Below the pieces are notes generated by a model that worked only from the letters and a program-made list of their open reading frames with translations, made no database searches and was not told the origin of the DNA. Both the position numbers and the translations under genes were made by a program. From Limnohabitans sp. Rim8 (GTDB taxonomy: Bacteria; Pseudomonadota; Gammaproteobacteria; Burkholderiales; Burkholderiaceae_C), in contig NZ_CAMBNZ010000014.1 in NCBI RefSeq assembly GCF_945869175.1, positions 1 through 42,581 on the forward strand: a stretch of DNA of 42,581 nucleotides, in the 5' to 3' direction. Every line of letters begins with the position of its first letter. Position 1 is the first letter of the stretch. Positions 34,387 to 42,435 of the stretch are shown in pieces.

Positions 34387-35376
34387 ATGAAAAATTCAAA
34401 TACCTTCCGTCGCAGCCTGTTGGTGGCGTCTTTGCTTTTGGCTACCTCGGCAGTCCAGGCTCAGGCGGTCAAACTCACGCTGGGACATGGCACCGCGATC
34501 GATAACCCTCGACATGTGGCCTCATTGAAGTTTGCTGAGGTGGCCAAGGCCAAAAGCAATGGCCGCATCGAAGTGACTGTGGCCCCGGCCGCCCAGTTGG
34601 GTGACGACGCCGCCATGGTGACGGCCTTGCGCACTGGTGCGCTCGACATGTCGGCCAACTCACAGGGTGCATTGGCCAATGCCGTGCCCGAGTACGCGGC
34701 ATTCGGTATGCCCTTCCTGTTTTCTAGCCAAGCTCAGGCCTGGAAGGTGATGGATGGACCCACAGGAAAAGAGTTGGCCCAAAAATCGGCCGAAAAAGGC
34801 CTGATTGTTTTGGGTTACTGGGACAACGGTATCCGCCACATGAGCAACAACAAGCGCCCACTGCTCAAGCCCGAGGATTTGAAGGGTCTGAAAATGCGCA
34901 CGCCACCGGATTCTGTGACTGTGGACATCATGCAAAGCGTGGGTGCCGAGGCACAACAGATCAAGTTTTCTGAGCTCTACGTGGCACTGCAGCAAGGGGT
35001 CGTCGACGGGCAGGAAAACCCGCTGGTCAACGTGCAAGCAGGCAAGTTGTACGAAGTGCAAAAGTACATCTCACTGACCGGGCACAAGTACGAGATGACG
35101 CCCTTCTTGATTGGCAAGCGTGCTTGGGACAAGTTGTCTGATGGCGATAAAAAGATCGTTCAGGAAGCCGCCAATGAGTCGACTGCGCTGCAACGTAAAT
35201 TGGCACAAGAAGCCGATGACAAGATGTTTGTCGAACTCAAAGCCAAAGGCGTGCAAATCGACAAAGTGGACCAAGCCCCATTTGAAAAGGCCACTGCGCC
35301 TGTGTTGGCCAAGTGGGAAGCCAGCCCTATCGGCCCGTTTGTGAAGAAAGTCGTGGCCGCTGCGCGCGCCAAATAA
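34387..35376 (+). CDS. dctP: TRAP transporter substrate-binding protein DctP
   Basis: Periplasmic solute receptor of a TRAP transporter, 329 residues. A signal peptide (MKNSNTFRRSLLVASLLLATSAVQAQA) is followed by VKLTLGHGTAIDNPRHVASLKFAEVA. The conserved arginine that grips the substrate carboxylate lies in LKGLKMRTPPD, and the family block is VVDGQENPL. The arginine implies an acid, usually a sugar acid or C4/C5 organic acid, though some members bind neutral sugars. AAGGAGA lies upstream of ATG 34387. It forms a complete transporter with dctQ and dctM; a 139-base gap to dctQ may allow higher expression. Confidence 0.93.
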   Translation: MKNSNTFRRSLLVASLLLATSAVQAQAVKLTLGHGTAIDNPRHVASLKFAEVAKAKSNGRIEVTVAPAAQLGDDAAMVTALRTGALDMSANSQGALANAVPEYAAFGMPFLFSSQAQAWKVMDGPTGKELAQKSAEKGLIVLGYWDNGIRHMSNNKRPLLKPEDLKGLKMRTPPDSVTVDIMQSVGAEAQQIKFSELYVALQQGVVDGQENPLVNVQAGKLYEVQKYISLTGHKYEMTPFLIGKRAWDKLSDGDKKIVQEAANESTALQRKLAQEADDKMFVELKAKGVQIDKVDQAPFEKATAPVLAKWEASPIGPFVKKVVAAARAK

Positions 35377-35515
35377 GCAGCATAAAAATAGTCGGCATTG
35401 TAAAAATGCGCTGACCACAAGTGCAGGATAAACGGCTGACTTCAACGCGCTATTGCCCTGTTCACGACCCGCATCGTTGCTGGCCAGCGAGGCGGGTCAT
35501 TTTGGAGATTCATTC

Positions 35516-36049
35516 ATGACCGCAGTCATAGTCGAGCGCAACGCGCTTGAACGGGCGATCGTGGTCATCTGCAGCTTCGTGCTGTGGGTGACGATGGTTT
35601 CGATTTTCTTGATCTTGGCCGCCAACACCCTGCTTCGGTATGCATTTGGCACCAGTTTGCAATGGGCCAACGAGGTTCCCGAGTTGTTGTTCCCATGGTT
35701 GGTCATGTCCGGTGTCGTACTGGCCGCCGAAAAAGGCTCGCACATCGCGACGGTGTTCCTGGTGGAGTCGGTCAGGCCTGCGGTAAAACGTGTGATTGCT
35801 ATCGTGTCCTGGAGCGCAGTCGCGGTGTTGTACGCGGTGCTGGTTCGCGCAACTTGGAACATGCTTGAAATCGTGCACGACGAGAAAACGCCCATTTTGC
35901 TCATCCCGACATCGGTGACTTACGGTTGTCTAATGGTAGGCATGGGGATGCTGGTGCTGCTGGCACTCCAATCCGCCTCCAGGGCTTGGCGTGGTGTGCG
36001 CGTGGTGCGGGACAGTTCAGAGCCAGGTGCGCAAGCCGCGCAAGGATAA
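35516..36049 (+). CDS. dctQ: TRAP transporter small permease DctQ
   Basis: Small membrane subunit of the TRAP transporter, 177 residues with four hydrophobic segments. The DctQ signature is seen as TLLRYAFGTSLQWANEVPELLFPWLVMSGVVLAAE. GGAG lies before ATG 35516. The C-terminus is a short polar tail. The dctM ribosome site (AAGGA) overlaps the end of this gene, giving tight coupling. Confidence 0.92.
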   Translation: MTAVIVERNALERAIVVICSFVLWVTMVSIFLILAANTLLRYAFGTSLQWANEVPELLFPWLVMSGVVLAAEKGSHIATVFLVESVRPAVKRVIAIVSWSAVAVLYAVLVRATWNMLEIVHDEKTPILLIPTSVTYGCLMVGMGMLVLLALQSASRAWRGVRVVRDSSEPGAQAAQG

Positions 36050-36054
36050 GCACC

Positions 36055-37314
36055 ATGACTTTATTGATTTTGATCGTATTTTTGGGTGCGGCAACATTGG
36101 CCATGCCCATTGCACACGCCATTTTGTTGGCGGCACTGGCCGCTGCGGTCAGCAGCGACCGGGTTCCGTTTGACCTGCTGGTCCAGCAAATGGTGGCACA
36201 GGTGCAAAGCTTTCCATTGATCGCCATTCCGTTTTTCATGCTCACGGGTTCGCTCATGATGGGGGGCAAACTCGGCCAGGCCATCGTGGGCACTTTGACG
36301 GTTTTGGTCGGTCGTTGGCACGGTGGGCCTGCTCAGGTCAGCGTGTTGTCGTCAACTTTGTTTGGTGGTGTGTCGGGTTCAGCGGTGGCCGATGCATCGG
36401 CCATTGGTTCCTTGGTCATGCCCTGGCACCGCAGGCTGGGTTATCCCATGCCTTTTTCGGCGGCCTCGCTGGCGTCTGCGGCCACCATCGACATCATCAT
36501 CCCACCCTCGATTCCCATGATTTTGTACGCCATGAGTGCGAACGCGTCGATCGGGGCCTTGTTTTATGCGGGTATCTTGCCTGGTCTTATTTTATGCGGC
36601 GGCTTCATGGCGGCTTGCTGGTATGTGGGCAAGCGCGATAACTTACCGCGCGAGACTGGGCCGACTGACCGTGCAGAGTTTCGGCGCAACTTGGTGTATT
36701 CGATTCCAGCCATTGCATTGCCGATATTGATCATCGTATTTTTGCGTTTCGGCATCGCCACGCCAACCGAGGTGGCCGTGTTGTCCACTCTCTTTGCCGG
36801 CTTGGTGTCGCTGGTGATTTATCGCGACTTAACGATTCGGCGTCTGCACCACGCCATCCTCGAGGCCGGTTTGGCAACGGGTGTGGTGCTGATGGTGATC
36901 ATGGCCTCAGCGGCCATTGGCTGGTTGCTGACCTTTGACCAGATGCCGCAACTCATCGTGCAGTGGGTGCAGCAAAACGTGAACGAAAAGTGGGTCGTCA
37001 TCGCGCTGATGAACGCCATGATGCTGTTCCTGGGTATGTTCATTGACCTGCCCGCTGCCGTGCTGCTGCTGACCCCCGTATTCCTGCCCTTAGCGCAAGC
37101 GATTGGCATGGACACGGTGCAACTGGGCATCATGATGGTGGTCAACTTGGCCATTGGACTTTACACCCCACCTGTGGGCACCACCTTGTTCATCGCCAGT
37201 TCGCTGGCCAGGGTCAAAGTGGGCGAAACCGTGCGTGCCATGGTGCCGTTTTATGTGGTGGCCTTCGGTGTCTTGATGCTGGTTTCATATGTTCCCGCAG
37301 TCATTTTGAAATGA
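36055..37314 (+). CDS. dctM: TRAP transporter large permease DctM
   Basis: Sodium-coupled transport subunit of the TRAP system, 419 residues with about twelve hydrophobic segments. Family motifs: IPFFMLTGSLMMGGKLG near residue 60, LFGGVSGSAVADASAIGSLVMP near residue 105, IIIPPSIPMILYAMSANASIGALF, and LYTPPVGTTLFIASSLARV near the C-terminus. ATG 36055 begins five bases after dctQ; the frame is open further upstream but would overlap dctQ. The next gene, the split transketolase N subunit, follows at 24 bases, so transporter and enzymes appear to be one operon. Confidence 0.94.
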   Translation: MTLLILIVFLGAATLAMPIAHAILLAALAAAVSSDRVPFDLLVQQMVAQVQSFPLIAIPFFMLTGSLMMGGKLGQAIVGTLTVLVGRWHGGPAQVSVLSSTLFGGVSGSAVADASAIGSLVMPWHRRLGYPMPFSAASLASAATIDIIIPPSIPMILYAMSANASIGALFYAGILPGLILCGGFMAACWYVGKRDNLPRETGPTDRAEFRRNLVYSIPAIALPILIIVFLRFGIATPTEVAVLSTLFAGLVSLVIYRDLTIRRLHHAILEAGLATGVVLMVIMASAAIGWLLTFDQMPQLIVQWVQQNVNEKWVVIALMNAMMLFLGMFIDLPAAVLLLTPVFLPLAQAIGMDTVQLGIMMVVNLAIGLYTPPVGTTLFIASSLARVKVGETVRAMVPFYVVAFGVLMLVSYVPAVILK

Positions 37315-37338
37315 CCGCATTGACCCTCCGGAGATCTC

Positions 37339-38178
37339 ATGTCAGTGACCAATGACCGTTTGTCAGAAGTGGCGCGCTGCGCTTACCGTATTCGCCGATA
37401 CGCCTTGCGCATGGGCGAGGTTCAAGGTCAGGGTTATATCGGTCAGGCTTTGGGTTATGCCGATGTATTGGCTGTGGCCTATGGCCACGCGCTGAAATTT
37501 CGCCCCGGAGAATCGGGATGGGACGGCCGGGACCGCTTCTTGTTGTCACATGGCCATTACGCCATCGCGTTTTACGCCGCTCTGATCGAAGCCCGAATCA
37601 TTGGCGAAGAGGAGCTCGAAACCTATGGCAGCGACGACAGCCGCTTGCCCATGTCGGGCATGGCCAGCTACACGCCGGGCATGGAAATGTCGGGGGGCTC
37701 TCTGGGGCAGGGCTTGCCCATTGCCGTGGGCATGGCGCTGGCCCTGCGTCACAAAAAAAATCCGGCTTTTGTCTACAACTCCATGTCGGACGGTGAGTTG
37801 GACGAGGGCTCGACTTGGGAAGGCGCCATGGCTGCCGCTCACCATGGGCTGGGCAACTTGATTTGCATCGTCGATATCAACAACCAACAAGCCGATGGGG
37901 CGTCTTCCAAAGTGTTGGGCTTTGAGCCGCTGGCCGACAAGTGGGCCTCCTTTGGCTGGCACGTGCAGCGCGTGGATGGCAACCATTTGCCCGCTGTGTT
38001 GCGCGCGTTCGACACTGCTCGCCAGTTGACTGACGCCAAACCCCGTGTGATCCTGTGCGATACGCTGATGGGCAAGGGTGTGCCCTTCCTTGAAACCCGC
38101 GAGAAGAACCACTTCATCCGCGTCGATCCACCCGAGTGGCAAGAAGCCCTGCGTGTGCTGGACGAATCCCAAAACTAA
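37339..38178 (+). CDS. Split transketolase, N-terminal (ThDP-binding) subunit
   Basis: A 279-residue protein matching the N-terminal half of transketolase. It has the SHGHYA motif, SGGSLGQGLPIAVGMALAL and the ThDP/metal motif beginning SDGELDEGSTWEGAM and ending INN, where full-length enzymes have GDGE/C. Paired subunits of this kind occur in specialised catabolic pathways and act on unusual ketoses. ATG 37339 has GGAG upstream. It needs the C subunit encoded 11 bases downstream. Substrate unknown. Confidence 0.9.
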   Translation: MSVTNDRLSEVARCAYRIRRYALRMGEVQGQGYIGQALGYADVLAVAYGHALKFRPGESGWDGRDRFLLSHGHYAIAFYAALIEARIIGEEELETYGSDDSRLPMSGMASYTPGMEMSGGSLGQGLPIAVGMALALRHKKNPAFVYNSMSDGELDEGSTWEGAMAAAHHGLGNLICIVDINNQQADGASSKVLGFEPLADKWASFGWHVQRVDGNHLPAVLRAFDTARQLTDAKPRVILCDTLMGKGVPFLETREKNHFIRVDPPEWQEALRVLDESQN

Positions 38179-38189
38179 AGGCATCCATC

Positions 38190-39194
38190 ATGAACGCCGT
38201 CATAGAAAAGAAACTCCGCCTGACCACCTCGGCCATGATCGCTTCGATTGCGTCCGATGGTCAACGTGTGCAGGCCGCTCCTTTTGGCAAGGCCTTGGTC
38301 GAATTCGCTGCAAACCGCCCCGACATCGTGGGCATGACCGCCGACTTGGGCAAGTACACTGATCTGCACCTGTTTGAGCAGGCTTTCCCTGAACGCTTTT
38401 TTCAGATGGGCATGGCCGAGCAATTGCTCATGGCTGCAGCCGGTGGCATGGCCAAGGAGGGCCTGATTCCGTTTGCCACCACCTATGCGGTGTTTGGCAC
38501 GCGCCGCGCTTATGACTTCATTCACCAGGTGATCGCCGAAGAAAACCTGAATGTCAAGATCTGCTGCGCCTTGCCCGGTCTGACCACCGGTTATGGCCCC
38601 AGCCATCAGGCCACGGAAGACTTGGCCATGATGCGCGCTATTCCCGGTCTGACCATCGTTGACCCTTGCGACGCACTGGACATTGAACAGGCTGTGCCGC
38701 AAATCGCCGAACACCAAGGCCCGGTTTACATGCGCCTGTTGCGCGGTAATGTGCCCTTGGTGCTGGACGAATACGACTACAAGTTTGAATTGGGCAAAGC
38801 CAAGATGCTGCGCGAGGGCGCGGATGTGCTGGTGATCTCCAGTGGTTTCATGACCATGCGCACCTTAGAGGTGGCCAAGCAACTTGAAGCAGACAGGGTG
38901 AGTGTGGCCGTGCTGCACTGTCCGACCATCAAACCGCTGGACGAATCCACCCTCTTGGCCGAGGTGCGTAAGCCGGGTCGTCTGGTGGTGGTGGCCGAGA
39001 ACCATTCCATCGTGGGCGGTCTGGGCGAGGCGGTGGCGAGCCTACTCATGCGCGAAGGGGTGATGCCCACCAAGTTCCGCATGTTGGCGCTGCCCGATGC
39101 TTTCTTGGATGCAGGCGCTTTGCCCACCTTGCATGACCGCTACGGCATTTCGGCTGAAAAGATGAACAGCCGCATCAAGGCTTGGCTGGCCTGA
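38190..39194 (+). CDS. Split transketolase, C-terminal subunit
   Basis: A 334-residue protein matching the C-terminal half of transketolase. The pyrimidine-binding domain contains FFQMGMAEQLLMAAAGGMAKEG, with the catalytic glutamate that activates ThDP, and FATTYAVFGTRRAYDFI. The C-terminal domain has ADVLVISSGFMTMRTLEVA and VVAENHSIVGGLGEAVA. It completes the enzyme with the preceding subunit. ATG 38190 has AAAGG upstream. Its last 20 bases overlap the 3' end of the convergent LysR gene, a real overlap of two well-supported reading frames. Confidence 0.92.
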   Translation: MNAVIEKKLRLTTSAMIASIASDGQRVQAAPFGKALVEFAANRPDIVGMTADLGKYTDLHLFEQAFPERFFQMGMAEQLLMAAAGGMAKEGLIPFATTYAVFGTRRAYDFIHQVIAEENLNVKICCALPGLTTGYGPSHQATEDLAMMRAIPGLTIVDPCDALDIEQAVPQIAEHQGPVYMRLLRGNVPLVLDEYDYKFELGKAKMLREGADVLVISSGFMTMRTLEVAKQLEADRVSVAVLHCPTIKPLDESTLLAEVRKPGRLVVVAENHSIVGGLGEAVASLLMREGVMPTKFRMLALPDAFLDAGALPTLHDRYGISAEKMNSRIKAWLA

Positions 39195-40086
39195 AGACCT
39201 CCGCCACAAAGTCCACAAAAGCCCGCACCCGTGCGGCTGATTTGTGCTGGGCCGGATAGACCGCATAAATGTCCGCATCAGGTGTGTGGTGCTGCGGCAG
39301 CAGATGCACCAGCTGGCCTTGCCGCAGCGGGTTGCGAATGTCCCACTCGGCGCGCATCAAGATGCCGTGCCCGTCCAGCGCCCATTGCACGGCGATGCTG
39401 CCGTCGTTGGTGGTCAGGTTGCCACGGGTTTTGATGGTTTCAGTTTTGCCATGGCGTCCGCGAATGAGCTTGATCACCCCATAAGCCTCGCCGCCTTGGC
39501 GGATGCTGATGAAGTTGTGCCGGGCCAGATCGGCCGTGGTTTTGGGTTCGCCGTGGCGCGCGATGTAGGCGGGCGATGCGCAAAGCAGGCGCTGGTTGCT
39601 TGCGATCTTGCGGGCAATCACCCGGGCGTCGGGTGGCGGGCCAAAGCGTATGCACACATCGAAGGCATCGTCACTCAGCGAGGGCGGGTCGACCGAGAGT
39701 TGCAATTGCACATCGACCTGCGGGTACTGCTGCGCAAAGCGGCTGATCAGCGGGCCGATGTGACTGCGCCCAAAACCCAAGGTCGCATTCACCCGCAGCA
39801 GGCCGCTGGGCGTGGAGCGGCTGGTGCCGAGTTGCTGCTCCAGGTCGGCCATTTCGGCCAGGATGCTTCGCGCGTGGCGCAGCACGGTTTCGCCTTCCAC
39901 CGTCAGGCTCATGCGCCGTGTGGTGCGGTTGACCAAGGGCAAGCCCAGCCGAGTCTCCATTTGCGACAGGCGTTTGCTGACGGCAGCCGTGGTGATGCGC
40001 AGCTCGCGGGCTGCCCCGCTCAAGCTGCCGGCCATGGCCAAAGCTGCAAAAAAGCCCAAATCGGCGGCTTGCAAGCGAGGTTCCAT
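39175..40086 (-). CDS. LysR-family transcriptional regulator
   Basis: Regulator of 303 residues, CrgA/DsdC-like branch. The helix-turn-helix is in SLSGAARELRITTAAVSKRLSQME, and the effector domain has LRVNATLGFGRSHIGPLISRF and DVCIRFGPPPDARVIARK. ATG 40086 gives the family-typical MEPRLQAADLGFF; upstream frame runs through the promoter region. It diverges from the tartrate dehydrogenase-like gene with 101 bases between, the usual arrangement for a LysR activator of that gene. Its 3' end overlaps the transketolase C-subunit gene by 20 bases. Confidence 0.92.
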   Translation of the reverse strand: MEPRLQAADLGFFAALAMAGSLSGAARELRITTAAVSKRLSQMETRLGLPLVNRTTRRMSLTVEGETVLRHARSILAEMADLEQQLGTSRSTPSGLLRVNATLGFGRSHIGPLISRFAQQYPQVDVQLQLSVDPPSLSDDAFDVCIRFGPPPDARVIARKIASNQRLLCASPAYIARHGEPKTTADLARHNFISIRQGGEAYGVIKLIRGRHGKTETIKTRGNLTTNDGSIAVQWALDGHGILMRAEWDIRNPLRQGQLVHLLPQHHTPDADIYAVYPAQHKSAARVRAFVDFVAEVFRPAKP

Positions 40087-40187
40087 TGTTGATCTCAAGT
40101 TAACAGTGAATTGAATTTTAGGGTGTTTATTGAGATGGCTGCACCGCAGAATGTAGCCATCCATTTTTAACCAAAAGCACCAAGCCC

Positions 40188-41252
40188 ATGAAAACCTACC
40201 GCATCGCCACCATTCCCGGAGACGGCATCGGCAAAGAAGTCATTCCCGCTGGCCAGCAAGTCATGGAGGTGCTGGCCAAAGCTTGTGGCAACTTTGCTTT
40301 TGAATTTGAAAACTTTGGCTGGGGCGGAGACTATTACCGTGAGCACGGCCTGATGATGCCGGCCGATGGCCTGGACGCGCTGCGCAACAAGGACGCGATT
40401 CTTTTCGGCTCAGCGGGTGACCCCCACAGCCCGGACCACATCACGCTGTGGGGCCTGCGCCTGAAGATTTGTCAAGGCTTTGACCAGTATGCCAATGTGC
40501 GCCCTACGCGCATCCTGCCCGGCATCGACGCGCCCCTCAAGCGCTGCACACCCAAAGACCTGGACTGGGTCATCGTGCGTGAGAACTCCGAAGGCGAATA
40601 TTCCGGCGTGGGTGGCCGTGTGCACCAAGGCCACCCGATCGAGGCGGCCACCGATGTGTCCATCATGACCCGCGCAGGCGTGGAGCGCATCTTGCGTTAC
40701 GCCTTCAAACTGGCGCAGTCGCGCCCACGCAAGCTGCTCACGGTGGTGACCAAGAGCAATGCCCAGCGCCACGCGATGGTGATGTGGGACGAGATCGCGT
40801 TACAGATCTCCAAAGAATTCCCTGATGTGAAGTGGGACAAAGAACTGGTCGATGCGGCCACTGCCCGCATGGTCAACCGTCCAGCAAGCCTGGACACCCT
40901 CGTTGCCACCAACTTGCATGCCGACATCTTGAGCGATTTGGCCGCGGCATTGGCGGGCAGTTTGGGCATTGCACCCACCGGCAACATTGATCCCGAGCGC
41001 CGCTACCCCAGCATGTTTGAACCCATTCATGGTTCAGCCTTTGACATCATGGGCAAGGGCCTGGCCAACCCAGTGGGCACCTTCTGGTCGGTGGTCATGC
41101 TGCTGGAGCATCTGGGCGAGCACGCCGCTGCACAGCGTTTGATGCAGGCGGTAGAGGCTGTGACGGCCAACCCGGCACTGCACACCGGTGACTTGGGCGG
41201 GAAAGCCCTAACAGTCGATGTCACCCAGGCGGTATGCAAGGCCTTGGCTTGA
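40188..41252 (+). CDS. ttuC: Tartrate dehydrogenase/D-malate dehydrogenase
   Basis: Decarboxylating beta-hydroxyacid dehydrogenase of 354 residues. NAD- and metal-dependent members oxidise tartrate to oxaloglycolate and D-malate to pyruvate. Visible: YRIATIPGDGIGKEVIPAG at the N-terminus, the substrate loop DHITLWGLRLKICQGFDQYANVRPTRILPG, VIVRENSEGEYSGVGGR, metal aspartates in NLHADILSDLAAALAG, and EPIHGSAFDIMGKGLANP. The TLWGLRLKICQGFDQYANVRP region fits tartrate/D-malate enzymes rather than LeuB or Icd. A LysR gene diverges upstream and a Bug protein and glycerate kinase gene follow, matching a tartrate/hydroxypyruvate route. Tartrate versus D-malate preference cannot be settled here. Confidence 0.9.
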   Translation: MKTYRIATIPGDGIGKEVIPAGQQVMEVLAKACGNFAFEFENFGWGGDYYREHGLMMPADGLDALRNKDAILFGSAGDPHSPDHITLWGLRLKICQGFDQYANVRPTRILPGIDAPLKRCTPKDLDWVIVRENSEGEYSGVGGRVHQGHPIEAATDVSIMTRAGVERILRYAFKLAQSRPRKLLTVVTKSNAQRHAMVMWDEIALQISKEFPDVKWDKELVDAATARMVNRPASLDTLVATNLHADILSDLAAALAGSLGIAPTGNIDPERRYPSMFEPIHGSAFDIMGKGLANPVGTFWSVVMLLEHLGEHAAAQRLMQAVEAVTANPALHTGDLGGKALTVDVTQAVCKALA

Positions 41253-41322
41253 GGCGATGATGCAGTCTGTCCATGTCCTGGCGAATGAATTTTTGATCCC
41301 CTAATCTTTGAAAGGTTTGAAC

Positions 41323-42312
41323 ATGCGTTTCCCATTTCTGCCGGTTTCCCTCGCTTGTGCTTGGCTCTTGTCAGCGAATGCCTTTGCACAAGACTACCCC
41401 GCAGCCAACAAAACCATCACCTTCGTGTTGCCTTATGCAGCAGGCGGCCCGACCGACAAAGCGGCGCGAGACTTGGCCCAGTCCATGAGCAAGGCCATGG
41501 GCGGACACAGCATCGTGATCGACAACTCGGCAGGAGCCTCTGGCTCCATCGGTGCCAACAAAGTGGCCAAGGCCAGTGCCGATGGCTACACCCTGTTGTT
41601 CACGCACATCGCCCAGGCCACCTTGCCCAGTTTTTTCCGCAATTTGCCTTACAACGTCGAGAAAGACTTTGAGTACATCGGCCTGGTCAGCGAGAACCCG
41701 ATGAACTTGATCTCTCGCCCCAATCTGCCAGCCAACAACATGACTGAGTTGGTCACCTGGATCAACGCCAACAAGGGCAAGATCAACATCGCCAACGCCG
41801 GCCCGGGCTCGGCCTCGCACCTGTGCGGCATGTTGTTCCAGTCCACCCTCAAGGTGGACATGACCTCGGTGCCCTACAAAGGCACGGCACCCGCCATGAC
41901 CGACCTGATTGGTGGCCAGGTGGATTTGATGTGCGACCAGACCACCACCACGATCCCGCAGATTGAAGGCAAGAAGGTCAAGTCGTTTGCCGTGACAACC
42001 CCCACCCGATTGACGGCAGCGGCCCTCAAAGACATGCCCACCATGCAAGAGGTCGGACTCAAAGACTTCTCGGTCACCATCTGGCAAGGCCTGTACGCCC
42101 CCAAAGGCACGCCTGCCCCGGTCTTGAAGAAACTCAATGATGCCCTCAAGGTGGCGGTCAAAGACCCCGATTTCATCCGCAAACAAGAAGGCGGTGGCGC
42201 CACCGTGATCACCGATGCACGCAATGACCCGGCTGGTCACAAAAATTTTGTGCTGTCTGAAGTGGCCAAATGGGCGCCTGTCATCAAGGCCGGCGGCGTT
42301 TACGCTGATTGA
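41323..42312 (+). CDS. Bug-family (TctC-type) tripartite tricarboxylate transporter binding protein
   Basis: Periplasmic binding protein of 329 residues with signal peptide MRFPFLPVSLACAWLLSANAFA. The mature protein has the Bug hallmarks ITFVLPYAAGGPTDKAARDLA, IDNSAGASGSIGANKVAKA and VPYKGTAPAMTDLIGGQVDLM. Such proteins bind dicarboxylates, tricarboxylates or aromatic acids and are very numerous in Burkholderiales, often without their membrane partners, as here (no tctA or tctB adjacent). Binding of tartrate or a related hydroxyacid is suggested only by the neighbours. AAAGG precedes ATG 41323; a strong terminator follows. Confidence 0.92.
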   Translation: MRFPFLPVSLACAWLLSANAFAQDYPAANKTITFVLPYAAGGPTDKAARDLAQSMSKAMGGHSIVIDNSAGASGSIGANKVAKASADGYTLLFTHIAQATLPSFFRNLPYNVEKDFEYIGLVSENPMNLISRPNLPANNMTELVTWINANKGKINIANAGPGSASHLCGMLFQSTLKVDMTSVPYKGTAPAMTDLIGGQVDLMCDQTTTTIPQIEGKKVKSFAVTTPTRLTAAALKDMPTMQEVGLKDFSVTIWQGLYAPKGTPAPVLKKLNDALKVAVKDPDFIRKQEGGGATVITDARNDPAGHKNFVLSEVAKWAPVIKAGGVYAD

Positions 42313-42329
42313 CCCCAGCTTGCAAACGA

Positions 42330-42375
42330 AAAAGGGTGCATCGGCTTCGGGGCTGGTGCACCCTTTTGGTTTTTT
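42330..42375 (+). terminator. Strong intrinsic terminator after the Bug gene
   Basis: An 11-bp perfect stem AAAAGGGTGCA (42330-42340) / TGCACCCTTTT (42357-42367) with a 16-base loop is followed by GGTTTTTT. It ends the ttuC-bug transcript 17 bases after the stop, so the next gene probably needs its own promoter or read-through. Confidence 0.9.
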
Positions 42376-42435
42376 CGGGTGTTGGTCTGCAGTGCCTTTA
42401 TCCTTGAAGCCTTTTCAGACCAAGACCTTTAGCCC

